From Pseudoalteromonas sp. Z1A8 (GTDB taxonomy: Bacteria > Pseudomonadota > Gammaproteobacteria > Enterobacterales > Alteromonadaceae): DNA of 64,000 nucleotides. The notes below the pieces were generated by a model. The model searched no databases and was not told the DNA's origin. It saw only the letters and a list, made by a program, of their open reading frames with translations. Numbering within the stretch: the first letter of the stretch is position 1; each line of letters opens with the position of its first letter. The DNA lies in NCBI RefSeq assembly GCF_011378855.1, contig NZ_WTLB01000001.1, positions 62,001-126,000 of the forward strand, in the 5' to 3' direction. Below are positions 19,939 through 30,366 of this stretch, piece after piece. A program made the translations under genes and the position numbers.

Positions 19939-22332
19939 TCACTGAACGAGCTTTACACGCATTGAAACTGATGCGCTACGCCCTAAATTATCAACCACTC
20001 TTACGTCAAATTCGCCTACTTGCGGGTGCCAGAAAAAAGGCGTATCTCGCTCTACTTTACCAACAAAGCTGTTATCTACAAACCAATATAAAATACGTGA
20101 ATCTGTATCTGTGATTGCGCTAAAAGGCAGGCCTTCTTGCTTCAACTTACTGGCTCTTATCGTGTAGCTAATTAAATTACTCGGGGATGTAATACTCGGT
20201 GCTGAGCCTCGTGTACTCGTGTCATTAATTAAGCATGAATCTAAATAAGGTGGAGGCTGGCGTTTAACAATGCCTGCTTGTTTAAATAATCTGACTAAGT
20301 CAGATGGCCAAAATTCATAAACTGCTTTTGTCGTTGTAGATTCATCATACTGACAAGCACGTAATCCAGATGCTTTATCAATATAAATTTCACGATGTAC
20401 ATCCGATACTTTAATTGGCGACTTACCTGGAATAAAAAGCCCTTTTTCTGTTTTAGGGCAATGCACATTAGGTAAATCACCTGTTGTTGAACAAATATCT
20501 ACTTCTGTAATATTTAAACCACCTGGCTTTATATTGCCTTTGATTAAGCCGTAACTATCTAATGAACGTATTATTTCAAAAAATAAAGGCGCGGCTGCTT
20601 GTCGCCCAATAAAAGATGGGTGCCCTTCTCCTGAAAAATTACCAACCCATGTAGCTAAAACATACGGGCCAACAATACCTACTGACCATGCATCACGAAA
20701 AGCAAATGAAGTACCTGTTTTCCAATATACAGGGTAAGCTTGCCTTCTTTCTTTTTGAAATGAGATCTCATCAACTGCACTATTTTTACTTAGCATTTGT
20801 AAAGTCAGGTAGGCTGCCTCAGGGCTGATGAGTTGCTTGATATGTTTGTTTGGGTTGTTTGGGCTGTTTGGGTTGTTTTGGTTAATAACAGCGGCGTCTT
20901 TTTTTAATATAACTTCATCCTTATACACCCCTAAATTAGCTAACATGGCGTATAACTTAACGAGCTCTAGCATCGTTACTTCACTGCCGCCCAGCGCAAG
21001 CGCTAAACCATAAAACTCTTTAGGCTGAAGCTTTTTAACATCGGCTGCAACGAGTAAATCGTATAACCCCACTTTTTGTAAGCGATACATCAAATTAACG
21101 GCAGGCACATTACGGCTCAACACGAGCGATTCAGTGGCTGATATAGGGCCTAAAAACTGCTGATCGTAGTTCTCTGGTGTATATCCTCCAAAGCGTTTGG
21201 GGGCATCTTTTACAAGCGTTAATGGATGAATTAACCCTTCGTCTATAGCAAGCGCATAAATAAATGGTTTAAGGGTTGAACCTGGCGACCGTTTAGCTCT
21301 TACACCATTTACTTGACCGCTAATGTCATTATTAAAAAAATCCACAGAGCCTAATTCAGCAACTACTTCCATAGTTTTATAATTTAGTAAAATAGCAGAC
21401 GTATTACTAAGCCCGTCTCTTTGCCTACGATTAATATAATTTTTTGCATGGCGCTGAAGTAAGTTTTGTAAATTAAGGTCTATCGACGTTTTATATTCTC
21501 CCGGCTTTAGGTGCGGGTACTCGCTTTGTAAATTATTAATAAAATGTGGGGCTTCAAAAGGTAAGTCTGAAGAGGCATATACCTTTATCGGTAATTGCAT
21601 AGCTGCTAGCCAATATTTATCCTCTGGATATTTTTCAAGCCAACGAGTAAACAGTTTTTTTCTTGTTTCTAGCAATACCAATTTAGCCGACTTTTTAATG
21701 GGATTTCGTTTGGTTGGGTTTTGCGGAATTAAGCTAAGTAATAATGACTCAGGTAAATTAAGATCAATGGCTGGTTTCTTAAAGTAAATTAAACTGGCTG
21801 CACCAACACCTTCAATATTTGATCCATAAGGCGCTAAATTAAAATACGCCTCGAGTATTTGGTTTTTACTGTAGTGTCGCTCAATTTGTAACGCTCGAAG
21901 TATTTGTTCTACTTTTCCAAAAATAACATGCGTGTTCATCCCAAAGTGCAACCGGGCTACTTGCATTGTTATTGTTGAGGCACCAACTCGGTGACTTCTT
22001 TTAATATAGCTAGTATAAAACGCATTTATTAAAGCAATAAAATCGACACCAGTATGCTCATAAAAGTCTTGGTCTTCATACAATAAAGTCGCTTGTTGAA
22101 CGCTCAAAGGGATTTTATCTATTGGCGTCCATAATCTATATCTATCGTCTGCGGCTAAATTTAAACGAAGTAATTTACCACTGCTATCGTAAAAAGCCGT
22201 TGAGTAAGCATTGGGCTGGGTAATATCAGGCTTTGGAGTAAATAAATACAACAGCACTGCAAGCAGTGCTGTTGTAAAAAAAGCCGTTTTTATTATAAAA
22301 CTAAACTTTTTATTTAGCGGCGGTAACATCAA
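19939..22332 (-). CDS. pbpC: Penicillin-binding protein 1C
   Basis: A 797-residue bifunctional peptidoglycan synthase. One membrane anchor (residues about 12-30) is followed by a GT51 glycosyltransferase domain (EDQDFYEHTGVD, GASTITMQVARL), a transpeptidase domain with SXXK in SPGSTLKPF, SRN and KTGTSFAFRD, and a C-terminal BiPBP domain. It overlaps the alpha-2-macroglobulin gene by 23 bp, the usual pairing in Gram-negative bacteria, where the macroglobulin traps proteases when the wall synthase acts. A short Asn/Pro-rich repeat around residues 485-500 is specific to this copy. Housekeeping, not part of the agar module. Confidence 0.95.
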   Translation of the reverse strand: MMLPPLNKKFSFIIKTAFFTTALLAVLLYLFTPKPDITQPNAYSTAFYDSSGKLLRLNLAADDRYRLWTPIDKIPLSVQQATLLYEDQDFYEHTGVDFIALINAFYTSYIKRSHRVGASTITMQVARLHFGMNTHVIFGKVEQILRALQIERHYSKNQILEAYFNLAPYGSNIEGVGAASLIYFKKPAIDLNLPESLLLSLIPQNPTKRNPIKKSAKLVLLETRKKLFTRWLEKYPEDKYWLAAMQLPIKVYASSDLPFEAPHFINNLQSEYPHLKPGEYKTSIDLNLQNLLQRHAKNYINRRQRDGLSNTSAILLNYKTMEVVAELGSVDFFNNDISGQVNGVRAKRSPGSTLKPFIYALAIDEGLIHPLTLVKDAPKRFGGYTPENYDQQFLGPISATESLVLSRNVPAVNLMYRLQKVGLYDLLVAADVKKLQPKEFYGLALALGGSEVTMLELVKLYAMLANLGVYKDEVILKKDAAVINQNNPNSPNNPNKHIKQLISPEAAYLTLQMLSKNSAVDEISFQKERRQAYPVYWKTGTSFAFRDAWSVGIVGPYVLATWVGNFSGEGHPSFIGRQAAAPLFFEIIRSLDSYGLIKGNIKPGGLNITEVDICSTTGDLPNVHCPKTEKGLFIPGKSPIKVSDVHREIYIDKASGLRACQYDESTTTKAVYEFWPSDLVRLFKQAGIVKRQPPPYLDSCLINDTSTRGSAPSITSPSNLISYTIRASKLKQEGLPFSAITDTDSRILYWFVDNSFVGKVERDTPFFWHPQVGEFDVRVVDNLGRSASVSMRVKLVQ
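20841..20881. repeat. Nine-base tandem repeat inside pbpC
   Basis: About four imperfect TTGTTTGGG-type units encode an Asn/Pro-rich tract (NQNNPNSPNNPNK) between the catalytic motifs of PBP1C. Units are in frame multiples of nine, so copy-number change would lengthen or shorten the linker without a frameshift. Confidence 0.7.
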
Positions 22333-25300
22333 AACGACCCGATTTTGAGTGCGCTTTAATACTTAAATCATACATAGATTCAGCATAAGCCGATGGCACT
22401 ACAAAGCTGCCAGATGCAGTAGCCTTAATCTTGTAAGTAAGCTCAGTCATGCTATCGCCAAAGCTGCCATACAATATAACGCGATCCTCTCGTATATCTT
22501 TATAATCAGAGGTCCAGCGATTATAGCTATTGCGAACGCTGTCTCTGAGTACTTCAAATCCACCAGGTAGTAAATCAATAACAGCAACATCCGAAATATT
22601 TTTACCCGTTGTACTACGCACTCGTAATACAACGTTTAGTTCTTGACCTTGAACAGCGGTGGTTATCACATTACCTTTATCGTCTTGGTATTCTCTGACA
22701 ACTTCTAAGCCATTACTTAATGACTTTTGTGGCACGTTTGTATCAAAACCAGCTTGGCTCATCATGTAAAATGAGCGAGGTGGCGCTAATACATCTAGCG
22801 TTTTAACGTCATTTAAAAACGAGGCTTTAGGATAAGGTGCATAAGTTACGTCTAATGCCTTTTTATCTGCCTTTGTCGTTGTTGCCATTATTTTTACATC
22901 TTCAGGCTGGGCTTGTGATAACGCAACTTTTGAGTATGCCGTCATAGCAAGTACCGACCAAGCAGACGACAACGTGTTGTAGTCTCCTTCAAAAATAGGG
23001 TCTACTACAGTAAACAAATCATCTTTAGTTAACTGCTTTAAGCGAGCCGGAAAATGTTTTGATAATAAATAAATATACTGTCCGTCGTGAGCTAGACGAG
23101 AATCGTAAGCGCCCCAATTATCGTGTTGCGTATTTTGCCCAATTTTATAGCTATTGATCAGTGCTTGCGCTTTATCGCTTGCACGTAATAGCTGATAAGT
23201 TGCGCCCATAAACGCGGACGTTATATCTTGCTGCCATACTTTGCTATTACTCGCATTTACGCTTTTTTCTAAATCAGATAAGTAATTAGTTGTTACCTCA
23301 CCTTGTCGTGTTAGCAAATAAATAGCATAAGCGCGGTTTCTGTCATTCGTCTCTAAAGATCCGCTCGCTATACTGCGCACACCTTCAAAACCACTGCTCC
23401 ACATATCATAAGGTATTGCTACGCCCGCTTCTTTTGCATCTAATAAAAAATGCATAACATAAAGAGAAGAATAAATAGATGCACTAGCATTACCCGGCCA
23501 TAACATAAATCTGCCATCAGGTAACTGACGTTGACGAAGGGTATCTATTAAGTTGTTTATACGCTCATGTTTATAAGATACATCGCCCATATAACTTGGG
23601 TGTTCTAAATAACTCAGCACCGGAAACACACTACTTACCACTTGCTCGGTACACATATGAGGAAAGTTATCTAAATAACTAATAAGACCATCAACAAGCG
23701 CTAACGGGCTTTGTGAAGCGGTAATATTATTTTGTGCTAAATTAGGATATAGCTGTCTCGAAACCGCTATTTCTTTTTTACCTGATTCACTAAAGCCACT
23801 TTCAAAACTACTAACAAATGCAACCGCAGGGCGCACACTTAACGTAGCCGTACGTTGGCTAACATTGTCACCCGACAGCGCAGTAAATGTAATTGATGCA
23901 GCGCCAAGCTTATCGAGCACTTTTACTCTAAACGTCAATGTGTCTTCTGATTTTTCATCAATATTTAGCGTTAGTTTTTTATCACTTATTATTTCAATGT
24001 TGCTTGAAGCAAGCGCTTCTACCGTAATTGGGAGTTGTTTACCTGAATCCTCAACGCCATTGGCAATACCAAGTACAATATCAAACTCATCGCCTGGTGC
24101 CGCTGTCGTTAATACATTAGGGCTTAATACAAAGGGCCCTTTTACAAGTGTTGTACTTTCTTTAACACCAACACCCTCGTCATTTACGGCAATCGCAATT
24201 ACACGTACCTGACCTGCAAAAGTATCTGGAATAGTGAACGTATGTTTTTTCGTTTTAGCATCAGCCGATAAAATACCAGACCAAAATGCGACTGGTTTTT
24301 GTACCTTACGAGAAAACGGGTTAAGTTGCTTGCTCTTGCGGTTCATTGCCATTGAGTCAGCATAACCACCACCGGCAGCTGCAAGCTCTTGCACTAGCTT
24401 AAATTCAGGTAAAATAAGATCAACAATTTGCATAGTGCTAACTTCTAATGCACGTTTTTGTAAGAAGTGATTTAACGGCTTTGGCGTCCGATAATTCGCC
24501 ACTTGTAAAATACCTTCATCTACAGCAAATAAAAGAACACGTGACGGTGATTTGGCACTATATGAAATGACTAAATCGTCACCTGGTTTTACTTTATCAG
24601 GTATGTTTACGTCAAAATCTATTGCGCGTTTACTACGATCAATCGCAAATGGTTTAACTGCGTAGCTTAATGGGCTTGTAAATATTTCTTTCGATTCAAG
24701 GCTTCGAACAAATGAAACATTAACATACGCATTGCCTTCTATTCCTTTAGGTAGCGTTATTGTTTGTATGCTACTTGTTGTTTTACTCTCAAACCATTTA
24801 AAAGCGTGTACTTTATTGGTTTCAATTGTAATTAAACCCGAGCCAACATAAGGCGCTACAATACTTATTTCAATTGTTTCGCCCGGTTTGTAATCCGGTT
24901 TATTTAATTTAACTTGCAGTTCAGCATTTTTTTCAAGCTTACCCGCTATGTTACCCGTACCGGTTACCGTAAACGATACTCTACTGACGGTATTCCCTTT
25001 GCCATCAACGAGTTCTACTAAGTAATCACCTGGCTCAGCAGTGGGTAATTCGTAGTCTGCGCCATCTTCTTTAATGTAAAACGGATTGCTTGATACCTGT
25101 TTGTTTTTTCTAACCGATTGGTACTTATAAGTGCCGTTATTTTGTTGCACCAACGTAGATACATATTGTTGTTCTATTAAATTTAGCGATAAATCATCAC
25201 GCGCAACTTGCTCAGTTTCTGAATTAATATTAATAAATTTTACAACACGTTTTGACTCTTTTGATATGTAGCTTAAATCGCCATCGGCTTTATAACCAAC

Positions 25301-28240
25301 TAATTGCTCAACTGGCGAAACAAGCACCGAGCTGCTTGCGCGAACACTTTTACCACCGCCTTCTTCATACCCTTGTACTGCAAAATTTAACTGATAAGTA
25401 CCTGCCTCATAGCGGGTTAAGTCAATATCAAACTCTGCCTTGCCTTGTTCATCAGTTTTGGTTTCGGTTAATGATTCATTACTGTGTCTAATATTTTTCC
25501 CTTCACTGTGGGGATCAGAAAACACATAATCTTTGTATTCATTAAAGTAAAAACCAGCTGGAGATAAACGTAAATCAGCAGTAACACGTCTATTTTGAGC
25601 AGGTGTACCAAATAAGTTTTGAAGGCTCACCAATGCTTTAAATTTTGAGCTGTTTACCCACCCCTTTGCAGATGACTGAGAAAATTGACTGCTGATTTTC
25701 AATCTATCGGGTACAAACTCTTCAACTTTAAACTCAGTACTGCCTAATTGGTCGCGGCTATTATTATTTTTAATAAGCTGGACCGATACATAATACGTTC
25801 CGGTATTGGCGCTATTTTGTGTTTTAAAGTCAAAATCAAGCAATCCATACTTATCTAAGCTCACTCGTTTATTATAAACAGTTGTCCCTTTAGGATCGGT
25901 AATTATAAGTTCAAGCGGTATATCGCCCAGTTTTGCAAAATTTTGTTGCTTAACAATCGTGGCAAGTTTAACACTATCGCCTGGTCGATAAATTCCACGG
26001 TCAGAAAAAACAAACGCATCTATTTTATTACTACCACTGAGCCCAGAACTTACACCGCCGGTATCAAACCGAGAGTAGTTAACCATTCGAGCATAGCGAT
26101 TATAAGGAATAAAAGACATGTCACTTTTAGTTTCGACTACAAAAGCAACGGGAGTTTGATCATCAGTAAACCACGTTGTGTTGTCGAAAAATGCGTGCCC
26201 CTCAGAATCTGTTTTAGCATTTAAAATAACTAATCCGTTTTTCCCCAATAACGACACCTTCGCTTTTGCTACCGGTTTTCCTGTTTCAATAGATTGGACA
26301 AATATATCGCGAGATCCATCTGCATTATTTTTTACCAAAATACCTAAATCAGTAATAAGAATAAGTCGTTTTTCTTGGGGTCCATATACGTAATTATCTT
26401 CTGTATTTAACGCTTGAGCATTTATAAAAAATAAGCCTAAACCAACTGACTCATTATACTTACTACTCAAATCAATAGATGAATAGACCGCTTTTTTAGG
26501 GTGCTCCGATTTTAAATTAACTTGTCTGGTAAAAATTGAACTTATGTTTTCTTCTGTAAAGTAATAATTATTAAATTCTGGATTAGAAATATCACCACTG
26601 GTTTGACTTATAAGGTGGTTAATTTGATTGGCTTCTACCCTACCTACTTTAACTTGAAGTGCGTTTACACCGCGGGTCAAAAATGACAATTTATGGTCAC
26701 CATTTTTTGATAATATAGACCCTTTAGACATAATATTTACTTGTGTCGGATAAGCCGGCGTATCTAAAATAGTGTCGTATTTATTCACCATCGTAAACTC
26801 ACCCGTCGACTTTAATCCCTTATCAATCGCGATATAAACTTGCTGGTTTTGAGGGGCGTCAAACGTAAAACTGTGTAACTTAGTTGTATCTTGCGCGGTA
26901 GGAATCGCATTTAACTTAACTTTTTGAGATTGCTTAAGCACTGCATCAGTAACTTCTCGTGGGCTACTGAAGTACTTATAGTTACCTTTTGAATCTTTAG
27001 TCGGTAATACGTAAGCAACCGTTTTACTAACCACATCTTGCGATGAAATATCATCTGTGAAGTCTAAAACAAGTGTTTGTTCGGGTTCCCCTTGCGTATT
27101 TTTTACCATCAACACATTGGCCGTATTTACTCTAAAAAAGCTATTTACACTTGGGATCAACACAGCGTCTTTGATCTCTACTGTTGTTTGAGAAGGACCC
27201 ATAACCGGCTTTACACCGTTATTAATAACAAAATACAGATAGCTTTCGGTATCTTGAATACGTATTTGCTCTGAAGTAATGTAAATCTCTCGTTGATGCT
27301 TGTCGTAAGTAACATCAAATTTATATTGTGCGAGTTCGTTCTTGCCATCTTGCTCAAGTGATTGAGTCAGCTTTAAATTATTTTTTATGGTGTTTATATC
27401 TGTTGGGTGAGTCGCTTTTAATGTTGCAACCACCTTGTGACTTTTTTTAACGTTAGGGTCTTGATAAAAAGCGAGCGAGCTAAGTGTTAGTTCAAAATCG
27501 GGAGTTTTAAATACATGCTCATTATCACTTAGATGTATATCACTTTTAAAAATAGATGAATCAAAACGTACCTTATATTCTTGCCCTGCTGACCAATCTT
27601 GTTTTGGGATAAATTTAAGCTGGCTTTCACTATTCCAAGACCACTGTCCAATTAGCTCAGGCGTGACTTTTATACCTGTGGGAATCACTTTGCCAACAAG
27701 CGCAAGCTTTGCGACAGAGTAAGACACTGCATCCGTGTTTTCTACATCATCTAAAACGGGAGTAAAATCAATATAAAGCGGTTCAGGGTTTAAAACATCA
27801 GATAAAGTGGTAACAGCAGGTGTAGAGTGAGTTGTTTTGTAACTAATTGGCTGTGGTAAGGAAAGAAAAAAACAATAGCCTGCTATAATTAATATCAGCA
27901 TTAGCACGGCGCTAAAAAATGCTGTTTTGCGCTCTTTAGCAAACCTAAGCACATTATTTATAGCAGTAATTAACCATTTCGGTTTATGCCAAATAATGAC
28001 ACCAAATATATTTAAAATAACAAAAAATGTGGTCAGTAAAACCCACACACTGCCAACTGTTTTTTCGGTTACATTTACGTTGCCAAGTAAGCTTGCAACC
28101 AAACTAAACAAACCCGTTCCTATGGCTGAAAAAACAATACTCATAAATAAGCTCGCTATTTTGGGAGCGAGTTTACTTTGTTTAAGATTAACCTCTTTTG
28201 GGTTAGCCTCTTTTGAATCGGTTTTTGTATTCACGTTCAA
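22310..28240 (-). CDS. Bacterial alpha-2-macroglobulin, membrane-anchored
   Basis: At 1976 residues this is a YfhM-type protease-trapping macroglobulin. The MG domains and bait region lead to the thioester motif CTEQ at about residue 1530 (DNA 23642-23653), then the alpha-helical thioester domain and C-terminal receptor-like domain. Unlike the E. coli lipoprotein, it has no lipobox. Its first 125 residues hold three hydrophobic segments (around 28-52, 63-83 and 108-128), so it seems anchored by transmembrane helices with the body in the periplasm. It is translationally linked to pbpC, which starts inside its 3' end. It should act in periplasmic defence against foreign proteases. Confidence 0.92.
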   Translation of the reverse strand: MNVNTKTDSKEANPKEVNLKQSKLAPKIASLFMSIVFSAIGTGLFSLVASLLGNVNVTEKTVGSVWVLLTTFFVILNIFGVIIWHKPKWLITAINNVLRFAKERKTAFFSAVLMLILIIAGYCFFLSLPQPISYKTTHSTPAVTTLSDVLNPEPLYIDFTPVLDDVENTDAVSYSVAKLALVGKVIPTGIKVTPELIGQWSWNSESQLKFIPKQDWSAGQEYKVRFDSSIFKSDIHLSDNEHVFKTPDFELTLSSLAFYQDPNVKKSHKVVATLKATHPTDINTIKNNLKLTQSLEQDGKNELAQYKFDVTYDKHQREIYITSEQIRIQDTESYLYFVINNGVKPVMGPSQTTVEIKDAVLIPSVNSFFRVNTANVLMVKNTQGEPEQTLVLDFTDDISSQDVVSKTVAYVLPTKDSKGNYKYFSSPREVTDAVLKQSQKVKLNAIPTAQDTTKLHSFTFDAPQNQQVYIAIDKGLKSTGEFTMVNKYDTILDTPAYPTQVNIMSKGSILSKNGDHKLSFLTRGVNALQVKVGRVEANQINHLISQTSGDISNPEFNNYYFTEENISSIFTRQVNLKSEHPKKAVYSSIDLSSKYNESVGLGLFFINAQALNTEDNYVYGPQEKRLILITDLGILVKNNADGSRDIFVQSIETGKPVAKAKVSLLGKNGLVILNAKTDSEGHAFFDNTTWFTDDQTPVAFVVETKSDMSFIPYNRYARMVNYSRFDTGGVSSGLSGSNKIDAFVFSDRGIYRPGDSVKLATIVKQQNFAKLGDIPLELIITDPKGTTVYNKRVSLDKYGLLDFDFKTQNSANTGTYYVSVQLIKNNNSRDQLGSTEFKVEEFVPDRLKISSQFSQSSAKGWVNSSKFKALVSLQNLFGTPAQNRRVTADLRLSPAGFYFNEYKDYVFSDPHSEGKNIRHSNESLTETKTDEQGKAEFDIDLTRYEAGTYQLNFAVQGYEEGGGKSVRASSSVLVSPVEQLVGYKADGDLSYISKESKRVVKFININSETEQVARDDLSLNLIEQQYVSTLVQQNNGTYKYQSVRKNKQVSSNPFYIKEDGADYELPTAEPGDYLVELVDGKGNTVSRVSFTVTGTGNIAGKLEKNAELQVKLNKPDYKPGETIEISIVAPYVGSGLITIETNKVHAFKWFESKTTSSIQTITLPKGIEGNAYVNVSFVRSLESKEIFTSPLSYAVKPFAIDRSKRAIDFDVNIPDKVKPGDDLVISYSAKSPSRVLLFAVDEGILQVANYRTPKPLNHFLQKRALEVSTMQIVDLILPEFKLVQELAAAGGGYADSMAMNRKSKQLNPFSRKVQKPVAFWSGILSADAKTKKHTFTIPDTFAGQVRVIAIAVNDEGVGVKESTTLVKGPFVLSPNVLTTAAPGDEFDIVLGIANGVEDSGKQLPITVEALASSNIEIISDKKLTLNIDEKSEDTLTFRVKVLDKLGAASITFTALSGDNVSQRTATLSVRPAVAFVSSFESGFSESGKKEIAVSRQLYPNLAQNNITASQSPLALVDGLISYLDNFPHMCTEQVVSSVFPVLSYLEHPSYMGDVSYKHERINNLIDTLRQRQLPDGRFMLWPGNASASIYSSLYVMHFLLDAKEAGVAIPYDMWSSGFEGVRSIASGSLETNDRNRAYAIYLLTRQGEVTTNYLSDLEKSVNASNSKVWQQDITSAFMGATYQLLRASDKAQALINSYKIGQNTQHDNWGAYDSRLAHDGQYIYLLSKHFPARLKQLTKDDLFTVVDPIFEGDYNTLSSAWSVLAMTAYSKVALSQAQPEDVKIMATTTKADKKALDVTYAPYPKASFLNDVKTLDVLAPPRSFYMMSQAGFDTNVPQKSLSNGLEVVREYQDDKGNVITTAVQGQELNVVLRVRSTTGKNISDVAVIDLLPGGFEVLRDSVRNSYNRWTSDYKDIREDRVILYGSFGDSMTELTYKIKATASGSFVVPSAYAESMYDLSIKAHSKSGRFDVTAAK

Positions 28241-28298
28241 AATCCTTTTTCTTTATACTGCATATCAATAATTGAGAGAACTCATACTTATAATCTGA

Positions 28299-28892
28299 TT
28301 ATTTATATTCTTGTGGGACGAAACGGTAATGCCCCGTAATTTTAAAATCGAAAAGCATGTCGCTTTTTTCTGGTCCTCGACCAATATTATGAACAATTAA
28401 TGGATTCCCTGTGTCTTTTGCTAACTCATTCACAACCATACCAATATGCGGCAAATTACCTGGCAGCATCCACGTTACAATGTCACCCGTTTTATAGTCG
28501 TTCGCGTTACTTGATTTAGTGAGCACTTGACCATGATTTTTAAAGTAAGCCTGTAAGTTTGGCACTCGGCGGTGATCTATATTTTTATCAGGTTTGGTTA
28601 AACCCCAAATACGCTTAGAGGGATATAGCTCAAAGCTTTTTAGCATGTCCTCATGCACAAGCTTTTGCAAATCAATACCTAAAAGTCGATATGATCGAAT
28701 AACTACATCGGTACACACCCCTACATTAGCGGGCACATCGCCACCCGGATAAGTAATAGAGCGATAAGACCCATCGTAGGTAACGTTGTATGTTGTTCTT
28801 TCAAGCAGCGCTGCAACAATATCGTCATCAAACGATGCCGCATAGGCATTTACACTAAGTAAGCTCAGTAAAAAAACAGTAAAGCGTGTCAT
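28299..28892 (-). CDS. DUF1287 family periplasmic protein
   Basis: About 197 residues with a cleavable signal peptide (FTVFLLSLLSVNAYA). The start at 28892 is chosen because AGGA lies seven bases before it; the frame extends to 28916. Conserved strings GVCTDVVIRSYR, TGDIVTWMLPGNLPHIGMV and IVHNIGRGPE contain a Cys and His arrangement like NlpC/P60 or other papain-like cell-wall hydrolases, the suggested relationship of DUF1287. The true substrate is unknown. It lies 58 bp upstream of the macroglobulin gene on the same strand, so a cell-envelope role is plausible. Confidence 0.8.
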   Translation of the reverse strand: MTRFTVFLLSLLSVNAYAASFDDDIVAALLERTTYNVTYDGSYRSITYPGGDVPANVGVCTDVVIRSYRLLGIDLQKLVHEDMLKSFELYPSKRIWGLTKPDKNIDHRRVPNLQAYFKNHGQVLTKSSNANDYKTGDIVTWMLPGNLPHIGMVVNELAKDTGNPLIVHNIGRGPEKSDMLFDFKITGHYRFVPQEYK

Positions 28893-28919
28893 ATGCAATC
28901 CTTTGAAAATGTTCATTAA

Positions 28920-29393
28920 CTACAACGCTTGAACCACGTGTTCAGGCACGTTTATTTTCTTGCCATTATTTGTAAAGTGCTTATCAAGACCATACGCCAT
29001 TACTTCAAGTGGCACAGCTGCATAACCAACCTGCTGAATTTCGGTTATGTAACGCAACATAAAAGCCTCGGCGCCAAGTTCACTCCATTGGGCTACGTGA
29101 ACAAGTTCATGAAAATGCACAGCTAAATTATCAGCCACGTAAGGAAGCATGTAGTAAGTGTTTTTGTATGTAGTACCAGCCGCATCCATGTCAATAAAAT
29201 CGCCTAGCCCCATTTCACGCAAAAAAGGAAAGTTAGGTTTGGGTATTTTATCGACAACAACGTAAAAGGCATTTTTTAAAAATTCAGTAGGATAAAACCC
29301 AGCAAACTCACTGGCAAATTTTTCACAGCTAATTCTTTGGTTTTTATATTTAATATTTGTTGCATCAATCCATTGTTCTATTTGTTCGAGCAT
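28920..29393 (-). CDS. Small putative zinc metallopeptidase-like protein (HELVH)
   Basis: A protein of about 157 residues with no signal peptide and no family name I can give. In the 164-residue frame it contains HFHELVHVAQW (HExxH at residues 102-106) and a glutamate 30 residues later in LEVMAYGLD, a gluzincin-like spacing. This suggests zinc binding and perhaps peptidase activity. The start at 29393 is preferred since AAGAGA lies seven bases upstream; ATG codons at 29399 and 29411 are alternatives. It ends 27 bp before the DUF1287 gene and is probably co-transcribed with it. Confidence 0.7.
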   Translation of the reverse strand: MLEQIEQWIDATNIKYKNQRISCEKFASEFAGFYPTEFLKNAFYVVVDKIPKPNFPFLREMGLGDFIDMDAAGTTYKNTYYMLPYVADNLAVHFHELVHVAQWSELGAEAFMLRYITEIQQVGYAAVPLEVMAYGLDKHFTNNGKKINVPEHVVQAL

Positions 29394-29620
29394 GTCCATT
29401 CTCTTAATCATCAATGTTTACTGGCTTGACATTTCCCATTGCGATACAAGCCGATAAGTTAAATGATACCAAAACCAAGGCAAATAATCGAACTCCAAAA
29501 CCTAAGAAGTGAACACATAATAGTCTCGAGTTGTAATTCATTCCTTATTTCATAGGTATGAGCATTAACTAATTCACACGAACAATCAGTGGGTGTAAGT
29601 AACGCTAATTAATAAAAAAC

Positions 29621-30343
29621 TTATTTTAAATCGTGTAACCATTTTACTAATTTTTGAACATGTCCGCTCGAACATATAATTAGATGACAAGCTTGTATGT
29701 AACCCATTGAGTGCAGAACGTTTAGTGTTTCTGCAGATAGTTGTTGTAGTGTATCTGCGGCAATAGAATACAAGCCATTGTAGCCTTGTGTTTTGCCATT
29801 TGGTTGAGTGATGTTTAGCTGCACTGCTTCAATTAAATCGTGTTTTAGTAAGGTATTGATAAACGCGGTTGTGCGTTCGCCGCCGTTCATAAGCTTAATT
29901 AGCTGCTCACTCACATTAGTTAGATAAGCAGTTGGCTCTGAATTTTCATCAAATAATTGTACCCCTTCGCTATTACTTACTCTTGGGTGCTGCTCGTTAA
30001 TTGTAACGGCTAACTGGGTTTGCTCACTATTATTTGAAAGCCTATTACCTACGCCTAGCTTAAATGGTTGTCGCTGAATGTGTAATGGCACGTAAGTAGC
30101 TTGCCAGATATCCTTTTGTAAAAATAGATTTTGTCCCTCATCAAAACCGGTTAAAGCAAACAGCTCAAATTGCCCAGTCTGATTATTTTTCATAAAATAG
30201 ACTGGGTAGTCTAATGCAAGTTGAGAAAGCTCATCGGCAACAACCGGAATGTAGTTTATTGCCTCACCGTACTGTGCACCTCGCTCAGTTTTAATGCGAG
30301 TGTACTTATGTGTATTTTTATCGAGTAATACTGAGTTTGTCAT
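29621..30343 (-). CDS. SapC family protein
   Basis: A 240-residue soluble protein of the SapC family (named after a Campylobacter S-layer locus). Recognisable parts are YPVYFMKNNQTGQFELFALTG, the PFKLG segment and HPRVSNSEGVQLFDENSE. In Alteromonadales, Xanthomonadales and Caulobacterales such genes regularly sit beside a TonB receptor and a tryptophan-halogenase-like gene in sugar-use loci, exactly as here (23 bp after the halogenase-like gene). The biochemical role is unknown; the context points to handling of imported oligosaccharides. Confidence 0.85.
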   Translation of the reverse strand: MTNSVLLDKNTHKYTRIKTERGAQYGEAINYIPVVADELSQLALDYPVYFMKNNQTGQFELFALTGFDEGQNLFLQKDIWQATYVPLHIQRQPFKLGVGNRLSNNSEQTQLAVTINEQHPRVSNSEGVQLFDENSEPTAYLTNVSEQLIKLMNGGERTTAFINTLLKHDLIEAVQLNITQPNGKTQGYNGLYSIAADTLQQLSAETLNVLHSMGYIQACHLIICSSGHVQKLVKWLHDLK

Positions 30344-30366
30344 AGTGTGTCGCTCTTATGTTTTAA

